Source: Chinchilla lanigera (lineage: Eukaryota > Chordata > Mammalia > Rodentia > Chinchillidae). From it: a DNA stretch of 64,000 bases. Location: assembly GCF_000276665.1 (NCBI RefSeq), contig NW_004955488.1:3622305-3686304 (forward strand). Direction: 5' to 3'. The position numbers were made by a program, and so were the translations under genes. The notes beneath the pieces are model-generated. The model was not told the origin of the DNA, ran no database searches, and worked only from the letters and a program-made list of their open reading frames with translations. Shown one piece after another: positions 49,313 to 60,979 of the stretch. Positions within the stretch are counted from its first letter, which is position 1, and each line of letters begins with the position of its first letter.

Positions 49313-49698
49313 CATTTATTTTTTTTTGCAACTGTAAACAATGCATTATGAATATTTTAAATACATCCTATGCACATTTGGAAAGATTCCAAATTACAGA
49401 TTTTGCAATCAAATATCAAGGTTGTAGGTATGGTCATTTACAGCTTTTAAAAATATTAACTCCGCAGTAATCATTTTCATTTATCCTGCTATTCATAGTA
49501 TATAAATATTCCTCTTGCTTAATGAGTGAAAGAAAATTGATAGTTAAATTTTATAGAGTTTGTCAAATTATGGGGTTTATCTATTACCTTATTGAAACCT
49601 TAGTTTATATGTTGCCAATTATTAACCACTTACAGTTCAATTATTTAAGTACAGCATGACCAAACATTGCATATATCTGTTAGTTTTCATCAGGTAAT

Positions 49699-50026
49699 TG
49701 TTATGGTTTGTGCCTGCATATCCCCCAAATCCTCATGCTTTTAGAGTTTTGATTGACGGTTATGAGTTTTGCACTGCCCTGGGGCAGATAGTTTGCATAT
49801 GTAAGGGAGGGAAAGAGGCTGCTTGTTGCCACTCCACCCTTTTGTGCTTGCTGTTTTGCTGTGTTTCACCCCCATGAAAGTTTGCCCTCTGCCATGTGCC
49901 ACCCTGCCTTGGAGCCAGCAGAGTATGGATTGAAACTTCCACAAAGTGTGAGCTAAATAAAGCTTTCATTCCTTAATTTTGGATGTTGGGTGTTTAGTCT
50001 CAGCATCAAGAAAAGTAACCAAGAAA
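49699..50026 (+). mobile_element. Solo LTR, ERVL-MaLR-like, with intact 5-bp target duplication
   Basis: Starts TGTTATGGTTTGTGCC and ends AGTAACCAAGAAA. GTAAT flanks it at 49694-49698 and 50027-50031. It shares long ordered blocks with 1407-1756, such as GATAGTTTGCATATGTAAGG and TTCCTTAATTTTGG, so it is the same family. An AAATAAAG polyadenylation-type signal lies near 49955. The terminal CA has decayed to AA. Confidence 0.85.
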
Positions 50027-50189
50027 GTAATATAAATAGAAATATAAGACAAATGTTTTATTGAATTTATTAAATGCAAGAATCCACTGTTTGAAATGAC
50101 ACCTACCCAAGGACACTCACAGTCAGTATGTGAACACACACACTGTGAGTGACACTCCAGGTAAACTGTTAAGTGGTTGAATACAATCA

Positions 50190-50402
50190 AGTGATCATGG
50201 TGGCCTGTGTCTTTTATCCCTGTTGCATGGAAACAGAATCAGGAAGGTCACAAGTTTGAGGCCAGCCTGGGAAACTTACATAATAATTTAATAACTTTTA
50301 AAAGGGCTGAGGATGTAGCTCATTTACAAAGTGCTTGCCTAGCATGCTTGATGCTCAGGTTTTGAGCATCAGCTTTATTAACCACCAGTAGAAAAAAAAT
50401 AA
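50190..50402 (+). mobile_element. Dimeric B1-ID SINE
   Basis: A degraded B1 half (GTGGCCTGTGTCTTTTATCC, then CAAGTTTGAGGCCAGCCTGG) is followed by an ID-like half (GGGCTGAGGATGTAGCTCAT, GTGCTTGCCTAGCATGCTTG) and an A-rich tail. Confidence 0.78.
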
Positions 50403-51439
50403 AAGACATTCAATGACTTCCTATATACTTACTAGATATTCATGTTTTGTCTACTGTGAAATGTCTGTTGATGCCTTTCATTACTTTCACTGTGCTATTT
50501 TATTGATTGTTAGTGATTTTTTTGTTTAGATAGTCTTTCTTTATTGTGGATTATAAGGCAAATGTAGTAATACAGCATTTTCTCACATTTATCTTATAAT
50601 ATTCATTACAGAAATTCTTATATTTTTTCCCATTCTACTCAAGCAAATTATTTTCATTTTAAACAGAAAAGGTAAAATATACAACTTTTTCTCTCCTGAT
50701 TTGTCTCTGATGCCACAAAAGAATTACAGGCTCTAATGACCCTTTCTGAATGATGAGAGATAATTCATATTCTTGTTTTGAGTTTTTATATATCTAATTT
50801 TACATTTAAACTTTTAATTCCAGATTTCATTAGAATTTCTTGTTAGTTTGTGAATTTTTTTCTTTGTCTACTTTATCTTCTTGAGGAAGTAACCATTATA
50901 GAACTTATATGTTGGGCATAGTAGGGTATAAAATGTATAGTTTGATCCGCTCAAGTTTTCCCAAAAGTTCATTTCACTTCTCTGTTAAGTTGGGGATCAA
51001 CAAATATTTTTTAAAAAAATAACCAGCCAAAATATACAAAGGTTCTCCATATAAAGAAATGATAAACATCAGAGGAGATGCAAATGCTAATTGATGTGCT
51101 TTGACTATTCTACATGGTACACATGTATCAAATTATCTTACTATGCCCATAAGTACATGCAATTGTATCACTTTTAAAAAGATCAAATTTAAAAGTCCTA
51201 GCATGAGAAATAATATGAAATATATCATGAATAATTCATATTAATTTAAAATAAATTAATCAGCTGCCATAATATCTTCCCTATGAATCTTCCTTATGAA
51301 TGAATTTATAAATTCTCCACATTTTCCACCAAATTTTTCCTCTCAACCCACTGCAGCTTTTCTACGTTCATCTTTAGGGCTTAAGCTGAAAAGGCTTCTC
51401 TCAAGCAAAGTACAGACATCTTCTGCCCACTAAATATTT
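50403..51439. other. No gene recognised; possible ancient L1 antisense trace
   Basis: About 50440-50560 (TCTACTGTGAAATGTCTGTT ... TTTTTTTGTTTAGATAG) resembles antisense ORF2 of old L1s. The rest is unassigned. Confidence 0.4.
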
Positions 51440-51970
51440 TTTTTTAGCTTTTACACAACTTTGTATATTTCAAGTGTACAGCAAGATGTTTTCACATAAG
51501 GACATGCAATTATCACTACAGTCAACTAATTAACATATTATCACTACAGTAATTATCACTACAGTCAGGTTAACTAATTAACATATCTCTCTTGTACATA
51601 GTTACCCTTTTTCCTTTTGTGTGGGGAAATCAAGTTCTTCTTATACCAGACAGCATTTTTAAGTATGGTCATCTTGCTATACATTGGATCTCTGGAACTT
51701 GCTCATCATGTATAACTGAGACATCTCACCATTGTCCCATGCTCATGCATGGGACACTGTTCCATTCTTGTTGATGAATTTGGCTTTTTAAAAGTCTGCA
51801 TGGAAGTGAAGTTATGCAGTACTTTTGTTTCTGTGCTTGTTTCTGTGCTCTCTTCTGAGAAGAGAGAGCCTGTACAATTATTGGAAACTTAATGCTAGTA
51901 AAGCCATTATGGGAAGCAATGTGGAGGTTCCTCATTAAATATCTTTAGAAAATCATTCCTTCTCTGTCTC
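51440..51970 (-). mobile_element. Ancient L1 3' end, probably inverted copy
   Basis: 51440-51760 follows the antisense order of an old L1 3' UTR (TTTCAAGTGTACAGCAAGAT, ACTAATTAACATATCTCTCT, TACATTGGATCTCTGGAACT). By contrast 51885-51960 reads in sense as ORF2 (GTAAAGCCATTATGGGAAGC, AATGTGGAGGTTCCTCATTA). Minus-left, plus-right is again the twin-priming geometry, but divergence makes this less certain. A local duplication sits at 51508-51586. Confidence 0.6.
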
Positions 51971-53020
51971 CCAACATCATGTTTTTCTTTCTTAAATCTT
52001 TGAACATTTATTTTAGTCCCCAGCACTCAGCTTGTCCCTACAAGCCATGATTTGAGCTCCTCTTCTTGGCAAATCTGTGTATTCACTTTTGCTTTGAACC
52101 ATTTCTCAATCACTATACAGCTGTAAAAAGTATGAGAAGCCACAGAGGAATCATAACTTGAGGCGTCTCTGATACAGAGGTTTTCTACTTTGTTCTCACT
52201 CTTTCTCTTACCATTTCTAGTACATTTCCCTTTCTACCCAAATTTTAGATATAACGATTTTGCAAAAATTAATCTTTGGTCCCACTTCCCTCTCTTTTAA
52301 ATTTGTAATTTCTTTGAAAATTGCTTGGCCTCATCTGGCTCCATATGTCAACATTTATGATTTTATCACATAGACACATTCCCAGAACATAGTAATAAAT
52401 TAAGTAAATCTACAAATACTTGGATGTAAGCTATCTCTACATCTAGCCTTAACTTCTCTTGTTCATTAAAAACAGAAGTTTCATCCACTTGTTTGAATTT
52501 ATAAGAAGATACTACCGAGATATAGACAACTAATTAATCAACACAACTCAATATCGTCCCCAACCTCCTCTTTCTCAAATCTCTGTTGTTCAAATCACAA
52601 CTAGGGTGATTGTAATTGGTCAAATGAAAATCAGAACTCAGAATCTGAAAGATACACTAGTACTCAGGAGGGCTATCTGATAGACTATTTTAAATTAGAA
52701 CTAAAATCAATTCACTAATTCCCCTAATAGCCTATCTCTGAATTTGATGAAACACAAGAATGCACAGGAACACAGCTGGCATGAAAAGTTCTAAACTGTC
52801 TTTGTCAGGGAATAACAAACTTTTACAAATTTGGCATCTACATTTCCCACAATATATCTACAGGAATTTATAATTCATCCCTCATATTTTATTATTTAGA
52901 GACATGGTCTTACACAATTTTCTAATAAAAAGAAAAAATCATGACAAGAGACTATGCTTTTCACTACTTAGACAAATAGTAACACTTTTTAAAATCTGCT
53001 ATATATTTTAATAATATAAA
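51971..53020. other. No gene recognised
   Basis: AT-rich; nothing supported. Confidence 0.45.
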
Positions 53021-53021
53021 A

Positions 53022-53363
53022 TTTTATGAATCCTGTTATTTTAGAATATTTTATGAATCCTGTTATTTTAGAATTCTGTTATTTATTAGTAGCAAGGTAT
53101 CATATTTACATCTTAATGATTCAGAACAACTCAATCATTCAACAAAAATTATAAGCAGGAGCGTGAGGGAGGAACTCTTAGCATAGATGGGAAAATAGGG
53201 TGACAGGAAATGTCACCCTATTTCCCCCAAAGTAAGACCAGATCTTATTTTGCTCCAGAAAACACAACAGGACGTACTTTCTGGACTTACTTTCTATCTA
53301 TCGATCATCTATCATCTATCTATCTATCTATCTAAACTTTTATGAATCCTGTTATTTTAGAAT
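53022..53363. repeat. Composite locus: three copies of a 26-mer, hairpin and TCTA repeat
   Basis: An identical 26-base unit (starting TTTTATGAATCC, ending TTTTAGAAT) occurs at 53022-53047, 53049-53074 and 53338-53363. Between the second and third copies lie 263 bases with an inverted repeat at 53189-53226 and a TCTA/TCAT microsatellite at about 53295-53333. Confidence 0.9.
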
Positions 53364-54559
53364 ATTCTGCTACTCCAGAATCTAGAGTATATTTTATAAG
53401 ATGAAAATTAAGTAAATGTGAATAATTCATGAATGAAGGTTTCTTTAACTATTTCCCACAGAAAAATACATTTCTTTTTTTCTCAATAATTTACTTTTTA
53501 AAAGAATGCATATAAAATATTTTCTTAAAAATATACCACACACTCAACTCAGGTATTACTTGTAAGCAAAAATAGTTTTTAAGAAATTAATTTTATAACA
53601 TGTAGCATCCATGCATGAGTTATAGAAGCACACTAGTAAGACCTCTGGGATTGGGAGAGTTATGACAACATTCCTGAAGAAGATGACATGACTGTATTTG
53701 AATAAATGTAGATTTTTTTACATGAATAAATGTACATTGCTATCAAGAATAAATGTAGATTTTTGCACATGAAGAAACAAAACAGCCCCTGAAAGTAAGA
53801 GCCCACTGATCTAAACACTGTTATGTATCATATGAGTGTAAGTACAATGGTATTTTAAAGAATGGGCTCACACTGATGCCTCCAATTCAAATGTAATTAA
53901 CAGACTTTGTGCTATCCTTTCCTCTTTCCATATTGATAATTCCTCTTCCCTGACATTGAGCAACTTTTTCCTGTCAACCACAATGCACTTATTTATTTGC
54001 TGAAATCTACATATGAAAAAGAAAATCATTGTAGAACAGCTGAAACACCTGAGGAAGCCACGTGAGTGTGGGAGTGACCGAAAGCTGTGGCTGATGCAGT
54101 TTAGAACTGCTTGTGTGGGTTTGGATAGGGTTTTACTTCAGTAGCAGCAAGGGTTGCTTCCTGTCTGTGACTAGAAGGGTGGTGGTACTCACAGAAGTGT
54201 TCCCTGGAGCAGGCCACTCCTCAGGCAGGTAACTTCACTTCAGGCTCTCCTAACACCTTTGACAAACTTTCCTGGACCACACAGCAGTCTAAGATGATTC
54301 CACCTCACTGACGCTGTATCACTCAGTAGTGGTCGGGAAAGATTAACAGAGAGGAAAACATAGCAATGTTAATTATCCAAAACAAAACAGAGAGAATAAA
54401 GTGTAGTAAGACAAAAAGGTATAAAACACTATCACTGAACTGTGGGTCGAATAACTGGCCCAATGCAAATGTAAAAGAAGTCTCCACATGAAAGGGAAGA
54501 TAGGAGACAGAACAAATGAAGAGATAATATCCAAAAATGACAAGTATGATGAAAACTTA
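53364..54559. other. No gene recognised; includes a GC-richer patch
   Basis: 53695-53780 has three near copies of an AATAAATGTAGATTTTT-like unit. About 54020-54330 is clearly GC-richer than its surroundings, with no identified origin. Confidence 0.4.
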
Positions 54560-55435
54560 AGTAAACAGATCTCGATAAAGAGCAACCAAGGAAATTAGAG
54601 ATTAAAATAAGTATGAAAACATTGCATTGTTCTAAAGATTGGCAAATAGAACAAAATAATTTCATAGAAGGTCCAGAAAGAGGCCCACATATTAATGAAC
54701 AACTTATTTTAGCCAAGAGATAAAACAATTCAATGATGAAGGATTCTTTTTACAATAATTTTTAATGGAACAATTCTATACTATGTCCAAAAATGTGTTC
54801 AATAACTGAAATATGATACATCGCTCACATTATACTGTAATTAACTGAAAATGAATCATAGACTACATGTAAATGCTATAAAATCTACACAAGTTGTAGA
54901 GGAAAGTACAAGAGAAAAATTTTGTTAACATGAGTTTAAAAGATTTCGAAGATAAGGCACCAAAATACAATCCACCAAGCAATATATTTATAAATGTTGT
55001 GATTTTTGTCAAAATTGAAATTCCTTTTCTTCTGATAGCATCATTAAGAAAATGAAATAGCAAACTACAGACTACAGGTAAATAGATTAAAATCAGATCT
55101 CTATTATAGGACTTCTTTCAACAATATGAGAATATTCAAAACTCAATTACAAGATAACAAATATGTGAGTTTTAAAATTGACAAATTATTTGAGTAGACA
55201 TTTCATCAGAGAAAATATCTGAACAGTAAATAATCACATAGAATGAAGTTCACATCATTAATTTTTAAAGAATAAAGCTAAAACAATCACAAGATACCAT
55301 TACCTATGAGATTCTGATAATTAGAAGAAAGCATCATATTATTTTTGACAAAGAAATCAAAGAATGCACTATTCATACACCTCTGTGGGACAATAAAAAC
55401 TTTCAATCAGCTAGGGAGGTAGTTCTACTGCTTCT
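54560..55435 (+). mobile_element. Ancient L1 ORF2 fragment, sense
   Basis: The 3' half (about 55120-55410) follows old L1 ORF2 order: AACTCAATTACAAGATAACA, TTGAGTAGACATTTCATCAG, ACAATCACAAGATACCATTA, CACCTCTGTGGGACAATAAA. The 5' half is weaker. The opposing short frames are not genes. Confidence 0.6.
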
Positions 55436-55439
55436 TATA

Positions 55440-55690
55440 TTTGGTTCTTTCCTTTTTGTACATTTTATTTTTTTATTGGGCATAATCTCTTCATATATTT
55501 ATGAGATACAATGTGATATTTTGATTCATGATCATATTGAGTGTAACATATACAATATTTATATATTAACATATTCATCACTTTAACTTCATATTCATAT
55601 TCATTAACATATTCATCACCATAAAGAAATTAAGAACCCTCTATTCTAACAAGCTAGAGATGTGCATAAACTCCATATTGTATAATGTAA
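55440..55690 (-). mobile_element. Ancient L1 3' UTR fragment, antisense
   Basis: TGAGATACAATGTGATATTT, TGATTCATGATCATATTGAG and ATTAACATATTCATCACC follow the antisense 3' UTR pattern of old L1s. A CATATTCAT-rich local duplication lies at 55567-55620. Confidence 0.55.
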
Positions 55691-57511
55691 CATTTTTAAT
55701 TATATTTACACTCTTGCCTAAAGATCACCCTAAAATGTCCCTTTATCTCCTGACTCATGGCAGTTTCTTAAAATATAAAACATTCATTCCTTTCCAGACC
55801 AGGGTCTTGGAGATTTCTTTCCAGGTGCTTGATACCCCGAACAAAGAACTAGGCAAGATATACAGAAAAGGCAGTGAGATGTAGATTCATCAAAAGTAGA
55901 AGAAAGTACACTCTTACAACGATGAGTGGGACTGTGACAAAGGGTCACAGCCACCCCAAAGGTAAGTGGACAAGGGCTTCTAGAATATCCAAATACCTGG
56001 AAGGATCCCATCTCATGTAAATATGGCACTGGGAAAATTGTCCTATCAAAAATTCATTTGGTCTCACATAGATGAAGGATCATAGATAGTTCCTTGTGAT
56101 TGGTCCTGCCAAGATGTAAATGAAACATTAGAAAGAGCATCTTCTGATTGTTCCCATAGTGATCAAAAGCCCAGAGTCATTTGTGTTTCTTGTTCTGCTT
56201 GTCTTCTCATGCTAAAAAACATCTTGTTCTACTGGTTACACTTTATGCCTTTGGTTTTTGTTTTGGTTTTGGTTTTATGACTTCCTGCACAATTTTCCTG
56301 AACAACTTTCCTGTTAACCCAGCCCTAATCTCTTACCTCACATCTCTTCTCTAATGTAACAATTTTAACCACAGACATCTACACAAGAGAAGTAAAACAC
56401 ATATCCATACCAAGAGCCAGATGTGAATGTTCTAACATTTTATGTAATAATGAAAACAATTTAATTGCAAAATACATGGTTCCTTCTCACTTTCTTGTCT
56501 TTGACATGCAACTACTTTCTATACTTAAAAGTGATTGTAAATCCTGAGAAATTGGGATGTCACTTTATCCTTTAACATCTATATTTAACATCTATACTTT
56601 CAGATTTCTATTGCTATCTATCTACATTAGCATAGGCTGAATTTTGTGCTTTTTCTTTTAAATTCTGTGACTGAAAAAAAATATTTTTCAAAATTGCCTT
56701 CAGCTTTTCAAAATGCTGTGCAAATGTATTTATATGCAACACTTCTCCATTTTGCCATTCTACTTAGACCTCTCTTACCTTCCTTCTCCAGTGTTCCCCA
56801 CATACCTGGGGCATGTTATTAGTTTAGAATTATAAATGGAGGATTTGTCTAACAGTTTAAGTATTTTAAATGAAAATCAGCTTTTAAGCTTTTATCTACA
56901 TTTCTTAGAGATTGTCGTGCTCTCCCATCATTTTCAATGTACCATAATGCACATTGTAATGTTTAAAGATAAATGCTAAAATGGAATAACTCTGATAATT
57001 TAACTTTGAAATAACAGTAGAATGTTATCATACACGCAATTCCTGTGCTTTCTATTCAAGTGGATTGAAAGCAAAGAGCAAGCATGAAAGTCTTTTGATG
57101 GCTGTGACTTCTTCCAACAATGTTGTGTTTCGTTTTACCCAATATCATATGTGTAGCAAGTAAGATATCCAAATTCATAGATCCAGGATATAATGTTAAG
57201 ATGCCTCATATGCCTTGTTCTTATTTCTGCTGATTATCAGTCTCAGGAACGTTATGATAGAAAAGAAATAAGATGCTGTAGAGTAGACATCAGGCAAAGA
57301 AATAAATTCAATGCTGTGTAGTTTTCTGTTGAAATATATTTTAATTACATACTTGCATGTATATATTTATTTTAAAGCAGAAAGTAAAGCATCTTGACAA
57401 GTACCTAGTGAGAATATACAAATAAAGTAAAAGTTATTCTGGACACTGTTGGCAATTCCAGATCAAACTGATTTGCCAATTATTCCATCCTCTTTGCTAT
57501 TTTTATATTTG
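55691..57511. other. No gene recognised
   Basis: 55780-56230 is less AT-rich with short opposing frames (74 and 81 codons) and no domain. The remainder is AT-rich unique sequence. Confidence 0.45.
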
Positions 57512-57549
57512 TCACACACACACACACACACACATACACACACACACAT
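57512..57549 (+). repeat. (CA)n microsatellite
   Basis: About 18 CA units with one TA interruption. Confidence 0.98.
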
Positions 57550-58415
57550 GAATACACAAACTTCCTTAGAACATGTTTAGCAGACAAGGCATTTTTGAGC
57601 AAAAACTCTGAATATCTACATATGTTTTTCTATCTGAATTAAAAAAGTTATGATTGATCCAAGCAGTTAAGTAGTTTGATGACCATCTCATTTAAAGCAG
57701 TATAAATTCCTCCAAAGTACTTTCTATTTTGTGTACTGCTACTAACCATTGCAAATGATCACACACACTTCTGGAGTTACTGGTTGGCTGTAGAAGTGTC
57801 AATTTCATAAGAATTTTAAAGCAGATTATCAAAGGTTCTCTTTATTTCACATGTCTCATGTTTTTAAGGAATGTATTAATCATAAAACCAGGCTTATTGA
57901 TCACTACACTTTAAGTGTTTTGTGTGTTCTAAGCCCACCTTCTCTTTATTCATTAATAGTATATTATAGATTTCATGCATTGGTCATAAGTACAGAATCA
58001 CTCACTGGAAGTCATATTGCAGTTAAATGAAAATAAGCATTTTCAATAAAGCATATACTTCAATCACGTCACCTTAAGTTTCAATGACTTGAAGAGAATT
58101 AACTTGAGTGATTTAATATCCTTTTCTTTTAGTCATGAAATGGACATCATTTTCCTCATTCTTATTCCTGAATATTTATCATACGTACCCTGAGTCTTAC
58201 TAGCTATAAAATGCCATAGTATATATTTTAAAAGACTTGAATGTATATTTCCACTAATTCTTCTTTCTCTTGTGTTTAACTTCAATAAACTTCACTTTAT
58301 CATGAACTCACAAACATTATCAATATTGCAGTATAGATTCAAATACATTATCATGGGCATATTTTTCACTGTTCTGATGCTGCTAAAGTTTATTGGTAGA
58401 TTAGTATTCTCACAG
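57550..58415. other. No gene or repeat recognised
   Basis: AT-rich; nothing supported. Confidence 0.45.
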
Positions 58416-58971
58416 TTAAATATGGTTTATATCTAGTTGTTCCCCCAAAGTCTCATTCACTATAGGTGGGGTTTTCTAGAGTTGAATGAAGAATGGGGTG
58501 GTGCTAATCATTAGTGGACCATTCCAGTGATGAATTTCTAACCCACTTACTGCTAGGAGGTAGGATCTGGTCAGAAGAATAGTGTCACTGGGGGCGTGGC
58601 CTGAAAGAGCTTACCTCTCCTCCTTCTCCTTATCCTTTTCCTTCTTCTTCTTCTGTTTCTCCTTCTCCACTTCCTCTTCCTCTTCCTCCTCTCTCCCTCT
58701 CCCTGTTCCTCTTTCTCTCCCTCTCTTTCTCTCTCTCTCCTTCTGTCTTTCTCTCCCTCTCTCTCTCCTTCTCTCTCTCTCTCTGTCTCTTTCATAATGG
58801 AATTCCCTTAAATTTCCTCCTCTGCCACTCACCTCTACTGTGCAGCGCTGCCTGGGAGCCAGCCAACTATGGACTGAAACATCTACAACCTGGGAACCAA
58901 AATAAAGCTTTCCTTCTTTAACTTGAGCACATCAGGTATTCTGTCTCAGTGATGAGAAAGGGACTAAGACA
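58416..58971 (+). mobile_element. ERVL-MaLR-like LTR expanded by a CT-rich tract
   Basis: The left part reads TATGGTTTATATCTAGTTGT, CACTGGGGGCGTGGCCTGAA. The right part reads GCCAGCCAACTATGGACTGA, AAATAAAGCTTTCC and ends GGGACTAAGACA. Between them, 58616-58793 is nearly pure pyrimidine. The termini fit the LTR class seen at 1407 and 2376. I see no target duplication. Confidence 0.78.
58616..58793. repeat. CTCCTT/CTCT pyrimidine-rich tract inside LTR
   Basis: About 178 bases, almost all C/T on the + strand, with CTT units at the left and CTCTCT at the right. Short Arg/Glu- or Ser-rich frames come from this tract. Confidence 0.95.
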
Positions 58972-59039
58972 TAGTGAACATCAGAAACCAAAGAAAAAAC
59001 TAGAGTCACAAAAGAGTTCACATTATGATAATTGAAACC

Positions 59040-59460
59040 TACCAATGCAGAAGAGAAAATACCACTTGACCTCACTTACATGTGAAATTTTAAAATATAC
59101 AAAGAGAGTAGACCAGCATGGTATAAAGAAGAGGGTGTTCAAAAGGTATAAAGTTGCAATTATGTAGGCTAAATAAATCAAGAGGTCAAATCCAAAATAT
59201 GAGGACCATAGTTAACATTATTTTATTGTGTACTGGTGATTTGAAGAATCAGTGGATTCTGTGAACTCTTACAACAACAAAATGATGGAGGGAGGAATGG
59301 AGAAAAGAAAAGAGAGGGAAGAAAATGTACATGTACAAGACACAGGCATGTTAAATTTGTTTGTGGTAATAAGTTCACTATATACATGTATATCACATCA
59401 GTATATCAAAATATCCTATTATGTACCTTAACTATATTCATGAAAAATATAATTAAGAAA
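59040..59460 (+). mobile_element. Ancient L1 3' UTR fragment, sense
   Basis: Order: GACCTCACTTACATGTGAAA, GTTGCAATTATGTAGGCTAA, CCATAGTTAACATTATTTTA, TTGTGGTAATAAGTTCACTA, TATCACATCAGTATATCAAA. This is the typical old L1 3' UTR order. Confidence 0.72.
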
Positions 59461-59519
59461 ATACTAAGTGATATACTACAGTCACGAATGGGAAGACTTT
59501 GCAGTCTGAAGAATTAATT

Positions 59520-60300
59520 TCTTACCATAATTATTCTATAGGTTCCAGGCAATCTCAACCATAATCTCAGAAGCAGACTTTTGGAGCTAATGCAAGACTG
59601 AATGTAAAATTAACATGGAAATGCACAGTGTTTAAAATACACAAAGAGGCATCTTGAAAAAGTACAAATTTGTGAGTCTTATGTATTACTAGACTGATGA
59701 AAATTCGTAGGATTGACAACACCAATATTGGAAAGAAATACAGTAACCAGACTATTAATGATTTTGGCAATAAAAAGGTGCAGTACTGTGGGGAAATGCA
59801 CCAGTGTGTTATAAAGCTAAACATGAATCTACCCTATAGAGATGAAATTCCAGCCTTAAAGAATTATTTAACAGAAATAAAAAATGCCTACAGAACATAC
59901 CTACATAATTTTTATTATAGGCCAAACCTGGAAACAAGCCATGAGCTATCAATAATGGATAGAAAGGTATGGAATGTCCATACTACAGAATAATCTTTTC
60001 ATTAAAATGAATGAACTAAAGACATATACTATGGACAGGCATTTTAACCATTGTGTTGAGAGAAATCCATACATATTTCTATCATGTGAATTCAATAATC
60101 TAAATTTCTTGAACTGGTAGAAAGGATCAATACTAGATCTATAATAGAAGAATCTAAAATAGAAAGAAAAGTAGTTTTTTCTTAGTGACAGAGTGAGAAG
60201 AATCAGGATAGAACTGTCTGGGAAACGGTAATGTACAAGGCATTGATTGACAACTGGGTCACTCTGTAAAATTTCTTCAAAACATTCTGGAAAGTGCACA
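59520..60300 (+). mobile_element. Ancient L1 ORF2 fragment, sense
   Basis: Follows ORF2: GGTTCCAGGCAATCTCAACC near 59540, TGGAAATGCACAGTGTTTAA, then AACCTGGAAACAAGCCATGA near 59925 and GGTATGGAATGTCCATACTA near 59966. The sense frame at 59697-59993 and the antisense frame at 59949-60299 are remnants or chance. Confidence 0.68.
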
Positions 60301-60397
60301 TGATATTCATTTTCTTATTTGTATGTAAGGAGTGAAATATATTTTGAACTATACTTAAATATACATAGCAAACTTTTATGGTAATTTTTGTTGTGAT

Positions 60398-60954
60398 NNN
60401 NNNNNNNNNNNNNNNNNNNNNNNNNNNNNNNNNNNNNNNNNNNNNNNNNNNNNNNNNNNNNNNNNNNNNNNNNNNNNNNNNNNNNNNNNNNNNNNNNNNN
60501 NNNNNNNNNNNNNNNNNNNNNNNNNNNNNNNNNNNNNNNNNNNNNNNNNNNNNNNNNNNNNNNNNNNNNNNNNNNNNNNNNNNNNNNNNNNNNNNNNNNN
60601 NNNNNNNNNNNNNNNNNNNNNNNNNNNNNNNNNNNNNNNNNNNNNNNNNNNNNNNNNNNNNNNNNNNNNNNNNNNNNNNNNNNNNNNNNNNNNNNNNNNN
60701 NNNNNNNNNNNNNNNNNNNNNNNNNNNNNNNNNNNNNNNNNNNNNNNNNNNNNNNNNNNNNNNNNNNNNNNNNNNNNNNNNNNNNNNNNNNNNNNNNNNN
60801 NNNNNNNNNNNNNNNNNNNNNNNNNNNNNNNNNNNNNNNNNNNNNNNNNNNNNNNNNNNNNNNNNNNNNNNNNNNNNNNNNNNNNNNNNNNNNNNNNNNN
60901 NNNNNNNNNNNNNNNNNNNNNNNNNNNNNNNNNNNNNNNNNNNNNNNNNNNNNN
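60398..60954. other. Assembly gap (557 N)
   Basis: Unknown bases between two old L1 pieces. Confidence 1.
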
Positions 60955-60979
60955 TCTAGTCATTAGTCACACGGAAGTA

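Noticed and set aside
59697..60299. 98-codon sense and 116-codon antisense frames
   Set aside because: Both overlap an ancient L1 ORF2 fragment.
60376..60963. Frames of about 195 codons
   Set aside because: Entirely due to the 557-N gap.
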